Source: Nitrospira sp.
GTDB lineage: Bacteria > Nitrospirota > Nitrospiria > Nitrospirales > Nitrospiraceae
NCBI GenBank assembly: GCA_005116895.1
Contig: SWDO01000014.1
Location: forward strand, 344,339-396,587
Direction of reading: 5' to 3'
DNA: 52,249 nt
Shown: piece after piece, positions 1-9,047 of the stretch
How positions within the stretch are numbered: the first letter of the stretch is position 1
Layout: every line of letters begins with the position of its first letter
The notes under the pieces: generated by a model
Seen by the model: only the letters and a program-made list of their open reading frames with translations
Databases searched by the model: none
What the model was told of the DNA's origin: nothing
Program-made: the position numbers and the translations under genes

Positions 1-1124
1 CATTTGTACTGGCCTGGTGGCTCACCAACCGGTTATGTTTGCCGGGATCATTTCTCTCCATCCTTGCTCATCCCAACGAACGAACATTGCATTCCATGCC
101 GACTCCCCAGACGGGAGGGTTAGCCGTCATCGGCAGTGTGGTGATCAGTCTCATTCTGGCTGCCAGTGTGTTGGCGATTACCCAGCCTTCGAAAGCTGTG
201 TTACCGAAAGGTGTGGCGTCAGGGAGTCTCTGGATCGTGGTGTCGATGCTTCTCGTTTTTGTCGTGTCCTTCCTTGATGACTGTGTCGGGCTTCCTGCCG
301 TTCTCCGATTGGGTGTCCAAGCCGTCTCCGCGTTCATCATTATCGGGGGTGTGGGCTTAACCTTGTCGTCCATCCCGATACCGGGGGGACCGAACATCCT
401 GTTTGGAATAGCCACAATTCCGGTGAGCGTCCTCGTCCTCCTGTGGATGGCGAACCTCTATAACTTCATGGACGGTATGGACGGTTTTGCGGGCGGAATG
501 ACGTTTTTCGGGTTCGGATTTCTCGCATATTTTGGGTGGCAAGCTCACTTCCCGGTCATGCTCATCATCGCCGTGTTTGTGGCAATGGCCGCTCTTGGAT
601 TTCTCACTCATAATTTCCCTCCCGCGCGTATTTTCATGGGCGATGCAGGGAGCATCACGATTGGATTCTTGGCGGGGACATTGATGATCCTTGGTGTTCG
701 GGACGGAATATTCGAGATATGGGTCCCGATCATGATCTTCTCCCCGTTCATCGTGGATGCCACGGTCACGTTGATCCGGCGGGTGCTCCGTCGCAAAAAG
801 ATTTGGCAAGCTCACCGGGAACACTATTATCAACGGTTAGTTTTGAGCGGATGGACCCATCGTCGGACCGTGCTTGCAGAGTATGGAGTCATGATTCTGT
901 GTGGAGGACTGGCCGTTCTGTATCATCACTCGACGGACAGCTGGAGGCTCGTGATTCTTGGCGTGTGGGTGGGTGTCTTTCTCGTTCTCGGGAGGCTGGT
1001 GCACACATTTGAACAACGACGAACCGTTTCCGGAACGGCTCACAGTCTTGCTGCGACTCGTGTCAGCACTCCTGTACCCGTTGTAGCGCCCCAAGACTCT
1101 CGACGGGTTACCGTCAAAGCGTAG
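1..1124 (+). CDS. Polyprenyl-phosphate sugar-1-phosphate transferase (MraY/WecA family), 5' partial
   Basis: Integral membrane enzyme that would move a sugar-1-phosphate from a UDP-sugar to undecaprenyl phosphate, the first step of O-antigen or other lipid-linked glycan synthesis. The frame is open from base 3, so the true start lies before the window; the TTG at 39 is internal. Family motifs are visible in order: HPNERTLHSMPTPQTGG (cytoplasmic loop 1), the Asp-rich NFMDGMDGFAGG at about 460-500, FMGDAGS at about 637-655, and HREHYYQRL followed by SGWTHRRTV at about 813-876. Hydrophobic segments fill the spaces between them. It heads a run of same-strand glycan genes. WecA-like rather than MraY is inferred from the LPS context; the sugar is not readable from sequence. 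Confidence 0.9.
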   Translation, partial: FVLAWWLTNRLCLPGSFLSILAHPNERTLHSMPTPQTGGLAVIGSVVISLILAASVLAITQPSKAVLPKGVASGSLWIVVSMLLVFVVSFLDDCVGLPAVLRLGVQAVSAFIIIGGVGLTLSSIPIPGGPNILFGIATIPVSVLVLLWMANLYNFMDGMDGFAGGMTFFGFGFLAYFGWQAHFPVMLIIAVFVAMAALGFLTHNFPPARIFMGDAGSITIGFLAGTLMILGVRDGIFEIWVPIMIFSPFIVDATVTLIRRVLRRKKIWQAHREHYYQRLVLSGWTHRRTVLAEYGVMILCGGLAVLYHHSTDSWRLVILGVWVGVFLVLGRLVHTFEQRRTVSGTAHSLAATRVSTPVPVVAPQDSRRVTVKA

Positions 1125-1184
1125 CTTGATCTTGCCTGAACATGACAGCGCTCCATTTTGTCGAATATCTGTGATCGTCTTCGC

Positions 1185-2420
1185 ATGCAAGAAATGAGTT
1201 GGGGCTTTGACCGCTTGCAAAGAGAAGCGAGACGAGCGGCAGGTTGGGCGACCACGGCTTTGGGATTCACGATTCCCATTTGGGTTGTGGCGGACAGTAT
1301 CCTCATTGGTCTGCTCGTGCTGTGTTGGGCTATCAGCGGCGGGTGGCGCGAAAGGCTTCGTCGGATCACGACGAAGCCGGTCGCAGTGGCGGTGCTCTTG
1401 TTGTTTGCCTGGCTGCTGCTGGGAACTTTGTGGGGAGGAGGAGAGTTGGGGGAGCGAGCATTATGGGTGAAGAAATACGCCAACCTTTTGCTAATTCCAC
1501 TGTTGGTTTCGATGATGATCGATGCCCAAGAAAAGAATCGGGCCATCCTCGCCTTGGCGGCCTCATTGGTCGTGACCTTGGTGTTGTCATTTGTATTAGG
1601 TTTGGGGATTCTACCGATCCACGAGCGCCTCGATTGTAATGTGTACGACCCCTGTATATTCAAACGACACACTACCCATAACATGCTTATGGCATTCGCT
1701 GTGCTGTTATTCGGGGTGTTGGCCTGGAAATCCTCATGCCGATGGGTCCGATGGGGGTGGGCGGTGGCTGCATGCTTGGCTGCGATCAATGTCCTATTGA
1801 TGGTGCAAGGCCGAACCGGATACATGGTATTGGCCGGGCTTGCCTTGTTGGCCTTTCATATGTATTTCGGGTGGCGAGGCATGGTCGCAGCGGTCGTCGC
1901 CATCAGTGTGACATTTTCGGCTGCCTATCAGGTCTCGACATCGTTCCATGATCGGGTCGACCTTGTCGCCACCGGTGTCACGCAATGGAACCCCCAGACG
2001 GCTACGTACGATGGGGTGACCGAGCGAATGGAGTTTTTTCATTACACCGTCGAGATTATTCAGGATCATCCTCTGCTGGGCGTCGGTACCGGAGGTTTTG
2101 CGCAAGCCTACGCTCAACATGTCCAAAAACTTGGCCTGCCTGTCCCAACTCATCCCCATAATCAATACCTCCTGGTCATGGCACAAGTGGGAGTAGTCGG
2201 GTTCTGTCTGCTGCTCTGGCTCTTTATTCAACAATGGCGCGTGACAGACCTTACCGGCGATGCGACCTGTGGACTGCTTGCCAGAGGGCTGGTGGTCACC
2301 ATCGCAATTGGTTGTCTGTTCCAACCTGCGCTCAATGACCATACCGAGAAACTGTTTTACTGTTTATTTTCCGGTCTCATGTGTTCCGGGGCTGATTCAC
2401 AAGGTGAAACTAAGATATGA
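1185..2420 (+). CDS. O-antigen ligase/polymerase (Wzy_C family)
   Basis: Multi-pass inner-membrane protein, about 411 aa, of the O-antigen ligase/polymerase superfamily. These enzymes transfer lipid-linked glycan to lipid A-core (WaaL) or polymerise repeat units (Wzy). It has about ten hydrophobic segments and a large periplasmic loop with the Wzy_C-type signature GVGTGGFAQAY followed by THPHNQYLLVMAQVG near the C-terminus. I chose ATG 1185 (second ATG at 1194) over the TTG at 1158; neither has a clear Shine-Dalgarno. The stop overlaps the next start in ATGA, so translation is probably coupled. Ligase versus polymerase cannot be separated from sequence alone. Confidence 0.82.
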   Translation: MQEMSWGFDRLQREARRAAGWATTALGFTIPIWVVADSILIGLLVLCWAISGGWRERLRRITTKPVAVAVLLLFAWLLLGTLWGGGELGERALWVKKYANLLLIPLLVSMMIDAQEKNRAILALAASLVVTLVLSFVLGLGILPIHERLDCNVYDPCIFKRHTTHNMLMAFAVLLFGVLAWKSSCRWVRWGWAVAACLAAINVLLMVQGRTGYMVLAGLALLAFHMYFGWRGMVAAVVAISVTFSAAYQVSTSFHDRVDLVATGVTQWNPQTATYDGVTERMEFFHYTVEIIQDHPLLGVGTGGFAQAYAQHVQKLGLPVPTHPHNQYLLVMAQVGVVGFCLLLWLFIQQWRVTDLTGDATCGLLARGLVVTIAIGCLFQPALNDHTEKLFYCLFSGLMCSGADSQGETKI

Positions 2421-3217
2421 GCCTTTCCGCGTATATCATCGCCTACAACGAAGCGAAGAAGATCGCTGATACCATTAACAGCGTGCTGTGGGCTGATGAA
2501 ATCATCGTGGCTGACTCTGCTAGTACCGACGAGACGGTTCGGATCGCACAGGACTTGGGAGCCCGCGTGGTCCAGATTCCATTCCATGGATTTGGCCATC
2601 TACGAAATCAAGCCATCAAGGCCTGTACGCATGAGTGGATTTTTAGCCTCGATACTGACGAACAGTGTACACCGGAGGTCCGTGATGAAGTTCTCATGAT
2701 CCTTTCCGGAACTCCCGCGCACGACGCCTATCTTGTGCCGAGGCGGAATTATTTCATGGGTCGCTGGATCACACATTCCGGCTGGTATCCGAATTTTCGC
2801 CAACCACAATTGTTCAGGAAAGGATCTATGAAATACGTGGAGTCTCCCGTCCACGAGGGGTATGAATTACTGACTGCCAAACCAGTCGGTCGGCTGGAGC
2901 ATGCGATTTGGCAGATCCCGTTCAGGGACTTTGAGGAGGTTGTCAAGAAGGCCAACCGGTATTCGTCGCTTGGAGTCCTGAAACTCGCCGATCAACGAGT
3001 ATCGATGGGGACTGCGTTGTTTCACGGCATCTGGTCATTCATCAAACATTATGTGGTGAAGCGAGGGTTTTTGGATGGCTGGCCCGGCTTTGTCATTGCG
3101 TTTGGAAATTTCGAGGGAACATTTTATCGGTATGCCAAGCGGTTCGAACAGCAGGAGATGTGGCCGCTTCCCAAACAGGCGCCTCTTCGACGCCGCAGTG
3201 ACTCACCATCGAAATGA
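2417..3217 (+). CDS. GT2 glycosyltransferase, WaaE/KdtX-like LPS core transferase
   Basis: Cytoplasmic GT-A fold glycosyltransferase, 266 aa, the usual length for WaaE-type LPS inner-core transferases. The N-terminus SAYIIAYNEAKKIADTINS is the nucleotide-sugar strand, IIVADSASTDET the next strand, and SLDTDEQ the DxD-type metal site. The region around WYPNFRQPQLFRKG is also typical of this subfamily. It starts inside the stop of the O-antigen ligase gene (ATGA) and its own stop overlaps the next gene by 4 bases, so it is part of the operon. The acceptor is inferred to be the Hep/Kdo inner core; the donor sugar is unknown. Confidence 0.8.
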   Translation: MSLSAYIIAYNEAKKIADTINSVLWADEIIVADSASTDETVRIAQDLGARVVQIPFHGFGHLRNQAIKACTHEWIFSLDTDEQCTPEVRDEVLMILSGTPAHDAYLVPRRNYFMGRWITHSGWYPNFRQPQLFRKGSMKYVESPVHEGYELLTAKPVGRLEHAIWQIPFRDFEEVVKKANRYSSLGVLKLADQRVSMGTALFHGIWSFIKHYVVKRGFLDGWPGFVIAFGNFEGTFYRYAKRFEQQEMWPLPKQAPLRRRSDSPSK

Positions 3218-4029
3218 ACACAGCGGTGATCGTGACGACATACAATCGCCCAGATGCTCTGGCAGTTGTCCTTGAAGGCTATTGTGGACAAAGCGATCAC
3301 GATTTCGGGATCGTCGTTGCAGATGACGGTTCAAAGGCAGAGACAACCGAGGTCGTGCGCGAATTCGCACGACGGGCTCCGTTCTCACTGACGCATATTT
3401 GGCAGGAGGACCGGGGGTTTCGGGCCGCAGCGATCCGTAATCGCGCTGTTGCGTCGACAAGCGCCGACTACGTGATTTTCACGGACGGAGATTGTGTTCC
3501 GTCTCGTCATTTCGTGCAAGTCCATAAGCAATTGGCCGAGCCAGGGTACTTTCTCGGATCGAATCGTGTGTTGCTCTCGGCCGGGTTGACGAGCCATGTT
3601 CTTCACCAGCGGCTGCCGATTCATGCATGGAACGGAATGGATTGGGCACTGTCTTGGGCCCGGCGTGACGTCAATCGCGTGCTTCCGCTGATGCAGCTGC
3701 CGAATGGTCCGTTCCGAAAGTGGATGCCGCGCCGTTGGAAAGGCATCAAGACGTGCAATTTCTCTGCGTGGCGGGCCGACTTGATCCGTGTGAATGGACT
3801 CGATGAATCTTACGAAGGATGGGGACTGGAAGATTCAGATTTGGTTATTCGCCTTCTCCATGCCGGAGTGAAGCATAAGAGTGCGCGGATGGCTGCGACC
3901 GTGTTTCATTTATGGCATCCAGAGCAGGATCGCATGAGGTTGCCCGACAATCAGAACCGCTTGGATGATCTATTGAGTTCGTCGACCGTTCGAGCCGCCA
4001 TTGGTCTGGATCAGGGTGGTGGTCTCTGA
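3214..4029 (+). CDS. GT2 glycosyltransferase with galactosyltransferase-type C-terminal motif
   Basis: Glycosyltransferase of the GT-A fold, 271 aa. The N-terminal half has TAVIVTTYNRPDALAVVL and IVVADDGS, followed by FTDGDCVPS as the DxD-like metal site. The C-terminal half has GWGLEDSDLVIRL, the catalytic-base region seen in the Glyco_transf_7C (galactosyltransferase/chondroitin) group. The ATG lies in the stop of the preceding gene (ATGA), and its TGA shares one base with the next ATG (TGATG). The role is addition of a sugar to the LPS or O-chain; donor and linkage are not predictable. Confidence 0.8.
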   Translation: MNTAVIVTTYNRPDALAVVLEGYCGQSDHDFGIVVADDGSKAETTEVVREFARRAPFSLTHIWQEDRGFRAAAIRNRAVASTSADYVIFTDGDCVPSRHFVQVHKQLAEPGYFLGSNRVLLSAGLTSHVLHQRLPIHAWNGMDWALSWARRDVNRVLPLMQLPNGPFRKWMPRRWKGIKTCNFSAWRADLIRVNGLDESYEGWGLEDSDLVIRLLHAGVKHKSARMAATVFHLWHPEQDRMRLPDNQNRLDDLLSSSTVRAAIGLDQGGGL

Positions 4030-5198
4030 TGTCGACCGGCGATGCGCTCTGTGATGAGAGTGATGGTTATGAAATGAAGCGGGACATACGCCGCATACTG
4101 ATTGTGTGTACGCGCCGGATCGGAGATGTCCTGTTGGCGACGCCGGTTGTGCGATCGCTCAAGCGCGCCTATTCGGAAGCCGCCATCGACATGCTTGTAT
4201 TTGAAGGAACGCAAGATGTTGTGGCCGCAAACCCAGACATCCATCGAATCTGGACGATCGCCGAACGCCCAGCGATTGGTCCTCATCTGGAATTGCTGTG
4301 GTCGCTCTGGCGTCGATACGACCTGGCCTTGTCGGTCTTGGCCGGAGACCGCCCGACCGTTCAAACCTGGGCGGCAGGACGATATTGTGTCGGCACTCTA
4401 TTAGATGACAGTAAATCGTGGTGGAAACGAAGGTTGCTCGATGAATGGGTACCGTTTGACAATATCCATACCCATACCGTCGTCATGAATCTCCGATTGC
4501 TCGCCTCGTTAAACATCGAACCGCATAGAACCCCCGTCGTCAGTTGGAGTCGTGAAGATGAAAAAGCCATTCACGACGTATATCCAGGAATGAATGGCGC
4601 TCCTCGATATGCCGTACTGCATATCTCGCCAAAATTCGCATACAAAACCTGGACGACATCCGGTTGGGTTGCCCTTGGACGGTGGTTAGCGGATCAGGGA
4701 ATGACGGTCATTGTGACGGGAGGGGTGTCTGATCAACAAACCTCCTGTGAGCAGGTGATTCATGGGCTATCCGATGCGGTGAATCTGGTTGGTCAGGCCA
4801 CGTTGCCGGCGCTTGGCTATTTGCTCAGCCGCGCGGCCTTGTACGTCGGAACAGATACTGCTGTCAGTCACATGGCGGCGGCCGTGGGTGTGCCGACCGT
4901 CGTGTTGTTTGGGCCATCGAATCCGGTCAAGTGGGGGCCCTGGCCGAAAGATTTTCCTGAAACGGTGCAAAGCCCATGGCGAAGACAAGGGTCGCAGCGG
5001 CAGGGAAATGTGTTTCTGCTCCAAGGGGAAGGGGATTGCGTGCCGTGTCTTGGGGAAGGCTGCGACCGCCACATCAATAGTCTAAGTGATTGCCTACAGA
5101 GACTGTCAATCGGTCGTGTGATTGCAGCAGCTGAGGCAATGCTCTTGAGCGAACACGATCGGACGTGGCGTGTGGGAGCGGAGGTCTCTCAATCGTGA
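4029..5198 (+). CDS. Glycosyltransferase family 9, LPS heptosyltransferase (WaaQ/type III-like)
   Basis: GT-B fold enzyme of family 9, 389 aa, which adds ADP-heptose to the LPS inner core. Seen: RILIVCTRRIGDVLLATPV as the N-terminal acceptor-side signature, GTDTAVSHMAAAVGVPTV and LFGPSNPVKWGPW as the ADP-heptose side. The Cys-rich stretch CVPCLGEGCDRH near the C-terminus is characteristic of heptosyltransferase III-like proteins. The first 15 residues look unlike the family, so an internal ATG at 4074 (MKRDIRRIL) may be the true start. The 1-base TGATG junction with the gene before it supports 4029. It overlaps the next gene by 4 bases. Confidence 0.85.
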   Translation: MSTGDALCDESDGYEMKRDIRRILIVCTRRIGDVLLATPVVRSLKRAYSEAAIDMLVFEGTQDVVAANPDIHRIWTIAERPAIGPHLELLWSLWRRYDLALSVLAGDRPTVQTWAAGRYCVGTLLDDSKSWWKRRLLDEWVPFDNIHTHTVVMNLRLLASLNIEPHRTPVVSWSREDEKAIHDVYPGMNGAPRYAVLHISPKFAYKTWTTSGWVALGRWLADQGMTVIVTGGVSDQQTSCEQVIHGLSDAVNLVGQATLPALGYLLSRAALYVGTDTAVSHMAAAVGVPTVVLFGPSNPVKWGPWPKDFPETVQSPWRRQGSQRQGNVFLLQGEGDCVPCLGEGCDRHINSLSDCLQRLSIGRVIAAAEAMLLSEHDRTWRVGAEVSQS

Positions 5199-7090
5199 AG
5201 CAAGTGACGAGCACTCTCCTTCACAGGATCGACAGTCTGCTTGGACAGATTGTGCAGGGCTATCGTTCAGTGCTTGTACTCGGGATAGAGCTTGTTCTCA
5301 TTGTCGCTGCGAACCTCTCGGCGTTTGCCTTACGCTTTGATGCCAACATCCCGGTGTCCTACGATCGCATCATGTGGAGATATCTCCCCGGTATTGTACT
5401 TGTGTTTGGAAGCAGCTTGTGGGTATTCGGAATTCAACGAGGACTATGGAGATATGTCGGTCTCCATGATTTGGGACGCATTTTCTTGGCTGCGCTTGTC
5501 GGCGCCGCTGCATTTTACGGATTGTGCCATCTGGCATTGCGGTGGGCCGAATATCCGCGATCGATCATCATTTTAACCGGACTCCTCACTGGTCTCTATC
5601 TTGCCGGTATTCGTGTAATGGTGCGATGGTTCAGGGAATGGATACGGATTATTGAGCCAACCGCCAGACGAGCGCTGATCGTCGGTGCCGGGCACGCGGG
5701 CGAGTTGCTGGTAAGGGACATGTTGTCGGACGGAGGCTATCACTGCCGTCCGGTGGGGTTCGTGGATGATGATCCTATCAAACGTCGAATGAAAATTCAT
5801 GGAGTCTCAGTCGTAGGAACGATCGCTGATATCAAGAAGGCGGCGGAAGCGCTGGAGGTGCACGAGATCATCGTCGCCATACCGTCGGCCTCGACTATGG
5901 TGAAGCAAAAAATTCTGGCGGCTTCAGCAGGTTGCACAGCTCCGATTAAGACCCTCCCCGATGTCAAACAATTATTGCATGATCCCGTCTCTCTGCAGCA
6001 AGTGAGACCGATGAGTTTGGACGATTTGCTGCAGCGTGAGCCCATCCAGACGGATCGCCAGGAACTATACCCTCTCATATCCGGAAAGACGTTGCTCGTC
6101 ACTGGAGCGGGAGGTTCGATCGGGTCAGAGTTGTGCCGGCAAATCGCACGGCATAATCCCCACGTACTCGTCTTGTTCGAACGGTATGAAAATGCTCTTC
6201 ATTCGCTGATGCTGGAGTTGAAGGGAGCTTTCCCAGCCGTGACGATCTTCCCTGTCATTGGAGATGTCACTGTTCCCGACCGCGTGTCGGAAGTGTTCCA
6301 ACGGGCTAGACCCGATATCGTGTTTCATGCCGCGGCGCATAAGCATGTTCCACTGATGGAACTGAATCCGAAGGAGGCGATTCGCAACAATGTTCTCGGG
6401 ACTCGTGTGGTTGCTGAAGCCGCGTTGAAAGCAGGCGTGGATCGATTTGTCTTGATTTCCACGGATAAGGCTGTGAACCCATCGAGCATTATGGGAGCAA
6501 CCAAGCGGATTGCCGAGCATGTGATGCAGGAGTTGAATCGAACAGGCCTGACCAAGTTTACGGTTGTGCGGTTCGGCAATGTATTGGGTAGCAACGGGAG
6601 TGTGGTGCCGCTGTTTTCTGAGCAAATCCGTAAGGGCGGTCCGGTGACCGTGACTCATCCAGAGATCAAGCGATTTTTCATGACCATTCCGGAGGCGGTG
6701 CAGTTGGTTTTACAGGCGAGTGTGATGGGGCAGGGTGGAGAGGTGTTTGTGCTCGATATGGGGGAACAAATCAAAGTCGTCGATCTGGCGAGAAATATGA
6801 TCGTATTGGCCGGTCTGGTCCCGGATAAGGATATCCAGATAGTGTTTACCGGTCTGCGGCCAGGAGAAAAGTTGTACGAAGAACTGTTTGAGGACAGTGT
6901 ACAAGTCGAGTCGACGACCCATCCCAAGATCCATCGAGCTTTGGGGACCCCTGTTCCTGTGGGCGAACTGAGCGAATGGGTGGAGTCGTTGCCGACGATG
7001 CTCCCGAAAAGCGATGAAGAAGAACTGCTTCAAGATCTCAAGCGGCTTGTGCCGAGTTTTCAGCCGGATCTCTCTCAGGGTGTTTCATAG
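5195..7090 (+). CDS. CapD/WbpM-type nucleotide-sugar 4,6-dehydratase with membrane domain
   Basis: Large polysaccharide-biosynthesis protein of about 631 aa. It has four N-terminal transmembrane helices, a first Rossmann domain (ALIVGAGHAGELL) and a second, catalytic SDR domain (VTGAGGSIGSELCRQI, ISTDKAVNPSSIMGATKR). The SDR catalytic triad has Met where most SDRs have Tyr (SM...K), as in WbpM/FlaA1 dehydratases that convert UDP-GlcNAc to the 4-keto-6-deoxy sugar. I start it at GTG 5195: GGAGG at 5180-5184 precedes it and GTGA overlaps the previous stop. An upstream GTG at 5165 is also in frame. The product probably feeds an O-antigen sugar. Confidence 0.88.
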   Translation: MKQVTSTLLHRIDSLLGQIVQGYRSVLVLGIELVLIVAANLSAFALRFDANIPVSYDRIMWRYLPGIVLVFGSSLWVFGIQRGLWRYVGLHDLGRIFLAALVGAAAFYGLCHLALRWAEYPRSIIILTGLLTGLYLAGIRVMVRWFREWIRIIEPTARRALIVGAGHAGELLVRDMLSDGGYHCRPVGFVDDDPIKRRMKIHGVSVVGTIADIKKAAEALEVHEIIVAIPSASTMVKQKILAASAGCTAPIKTLPDVKQLLHDPVSLQQVRPMSLDDLLQREPIQTDRQELYPLISGKTLLVTGAGGSIGSELCRQIARHNPHVLVLFERYENALHSLMLELKGAFPAVTIFPVIGDVTVPDRVSEVFQRARPDIVFHAAAHKHVPLMELNPKEAIRNNVLGTRVVAEAALKAGVDRFVLISTDKAVNPSSIMGATKRIAEHVMQELNRTGLTKFTVVRFGNVLGSNGSVVPLFSEQIRKGGPVTVTHPEIKRFFMTIPEAVQLVLQASVMGQGGEVFVLDMGEQIKVVDLARNMIVLAGLVPDKDIQIVFTGLRPGEKLYEELFEDSVQVESTTHPKIHRALGTPVPVGELSEWVESLPTMLPKSDEEELLQDLKRLVPSFQPDLSQGVS

Positions 7091-7205
7091 TTTTGCATAT
7101 CAAGTGCCGATTTCCCACCTTCGTGTTAACGTCAAGCCCTACAGTTCTAACCGATGGCAACCGATAAGAACAATAGGGAACCATTTATAACAGGAAGGTA
7201 GAACC

Positions 7206-7946
7206 GTGAAAGGCGTTGTATTGGCGGGTGGGCTGGGGACGAGGTTGTTGCCGCTCACCAAGGTCACAAACAAGCACCTGCTTCCGGTGTATAACCGGCC
7301 GATGATCTATTATCCGATTCAAACGTTGGTCGATGCGGATGTGACGGAAATTATGTTGGTGACGGGAGGGAACAACGCGGGTGACTTTTTGAAATTGCTT
7401 GGAAACGGAAAGGAGTTTGGACTCAAGCATCTCAACTATACCTATCAGGAAGGTGAGGGAGGCATTGCCGACGCGCTTCGGTTGGCTGAACACTTTGCCG
7501 ATGGGGAGTCCATCTGCGTGGTATTGGGCGATAACATTATTCAAGGAAGCGTCGCCAAAGCAGCGGATCATTTTCGACGTCAGCAAAAAGGGGCCAAAAT
7601 CCTCCTCAAAGAAGTGAAGGACCCGCAACGGTTCGGTGTGCCGGTTTTGGACGGAGACCGTGTCGTAAAGATTGAAGAGAAGCCGCTCCATCCTCGATCG
7701 CCGTATGCCGTCACGGGCATTTATTTTTATGATCCGCAAGTGTTCGGGTTCATCCGATCACTCAAACCGTCAGTGAGGGGCGAACTGGAGATTACCGATG
7801 TCAACAACGCCTACATCAAGGCCGGAATGCTGACATGGGATCTGCTTGAGGGGTGGTGGACGGATGCCGGTACCATCGAATCTCTTTATCTGGCCAATCA
7901 GTTGGTTGGCCAAAGCGGCGCCAATAATCTTACTGTAGCGGCCTAG
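7206..7946 (+). CDS. rmlA: Glucose-1-phosphate thymidylyltransferase, short form
   Basis: Makes dTDP-glucose from dTTP and glucose-1-phosphate, the first step to dTDP-L-rhamnose. At 246 aa it is the short type without the C-terminal extension of the E. coli enzyme. Motifs: VVLAGGLGTRLLPLT (nucleotide-binding loop), NKHLLPVYNRPMIYYPI, VVLGDN (metal Asp), VVKIEEKPLHPRS and GWWTDAGT. It starts at GTG with AGGAAGG 5-10 bases upstream. A 115-base gap separates it from the dehydratase gene, so it may head a second transcript, but I see no convincing -35/-10 pair there. Its stop directly abuts rmlB. Confidence 0.9.
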   Translation: MKGVVLAGGLGTRLLPLTKVTNKHLLPVYNRPMIYYPIQTLVDADVTEIMLVTGGNNAGDFLKLLGNGKEFGLKHLNYTYQEGEGGIADALRLAEHFADGESICVVLGDNIIQGSVAKAADHFRRQQKGAKILLKEVKDPQRFGVPVLDGDRVVKIEEKPLHPRSPYAVTGIYFYDPQVFGFIRSLKPSVRGELEITDVNNAYIKAGMLTWDLLEGWWTDAGTIESLYLANQLVGQSGANNLTVAA

Positions 7947-8963
7947 ATGCGCATCCTTGTCACCGGCGGAGCAGGCTTCATCGGTTCTCACCTTGTCCGA
8001 TATCTGCTGGCTTCCGCACAGCACCAGGTCGTCAACCTCGATGCTCTCTGCTATTCTGGGAATCTGGCCAATCTGGACACGTTAAGCCGACATCCAGGGT
8101 ATGTGTTCGTTCATGGCGACATCTGTGACGAATCGTTGGTTTCATCCGTGCTTCGTAAACATCGAATCGAAGGTATCATCAATTGTGCAGCGGAGACGCA
8201 TGTCGACCGTTCGATTCTTGACCCGGGGTGCTTTGCGCGCACTGATGTGGTGGGCACGGGCGTGTTGCTTGAAAAGGGACGGCATGCCGGCGTGAAACGG
8301 TTTCTTCAAGTCAGTACGGACGAGGTGTACGGCAGTGTCGAATCTGGATTGTCGACGGAAGAAGACCGGGTGGAGCCGCGTAGCCCCTACTCGGCCAGTA
8401 AAGCGGGGGGAGATTTTCTCGTGTTGAGCTATTGGACCACCTATCAGTTTCCAGTGGTGGTGACGAGGGGCAGCAATACCTATGGTCCCAATCAGTATCC
8501 GGAGAAATTCATTCCACTCTTTGTAACGAATGCCATCGATGATCAGCTGTTACCGTTGTACGGTGACGGTAGATATCGTCGCGATTGGCTTGCCGTTGAA
8601 GACCACTGTGCCGGGATCGTGCAAGCCTTTTTTCAGGGGGAACCAGGGAATGTGTACAATATTGGTGGGGGAAACGAGCGCGAAAACATTGTGGTCGCCG
8701 AGGAGATTCTCTCGTATCTCGGCAAGCCAAAGAGCCTGCTTTGCTTCGTGCTAGACCGGCCTGGTCATGACCGCCGGTATGCAGTTGATAGCGGGAAGCT
8801 CCGTCGGCTGGGGTGGCACCCTGTCGTACCGTTTGAAGAAGGGCTGCGCGCGACCATTCAATGGTATCAAGAACATGAGTCCTGGTGGCGCCCCATCAAG
8901 TCCGGAGAGTTCCGGAAGTATTATGAGCAGATGTACGGCCAACGGTTACAGCAAGCTAGCTGA
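7947..8963 (+). CDS. rmlB: dTDP-glucose 4,6-dehydratase
   Basis: Extended SDR, 338 aa, that converts dTDP-glucose to dTDP-4-keto-6-deoxyglucose with bound NAD. Seen: RILVTGGAGFIGSHLVRYL at the N-terminus, STDEVYG (catalytic Thr-Asp-Glu), YSASKAGGD (YxxxK) and TRGSNTYGPNQYPEKFIP, a substrate-binding run. The ATG follows the rmlA stop with no spacer. The 84 bases after it contain no gene. The residue set at the active site is intact, so activity is expected. Confidence 0.92.
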   Translation: MRILVTGGAGFIGSHLVRYLLASAQHQVVNLDALCYSGNLANLDTLSRHPGYVFVHGDICDESLVSSVLRKHRIEGIINCAAETHVDRSILDPGCFARTDVVGTGVLLEKGRHAGVKRFLQVSTDEVYGSVESGLSTEEDRVEPRSPYSASKAGGDFLVLSYWTTYQFPVVVTRGSNTYGPNQYPEKFIPLFVTNAIDDQLLPLYGDGRYRRDWLAVEDHCAGIVQAFFQGEPGNVYNIGGGNERENIVVAEEILSYLGKPKSLLCFVLDRPGHDRRYAVDSGKLRRLGWHPVVPFEEGLRATIQWYQEHESWWRPIKSGEFRKYYEQMYGQRLQQAS

Positions 8964-9047
8964 GATGACAATTATCATTGAGTAGCCGCGAGTAACACTG
9001 CGGAAAGTTTTACCTGCAGCCTCGTCTCAACCGAGCGTATTACCGAT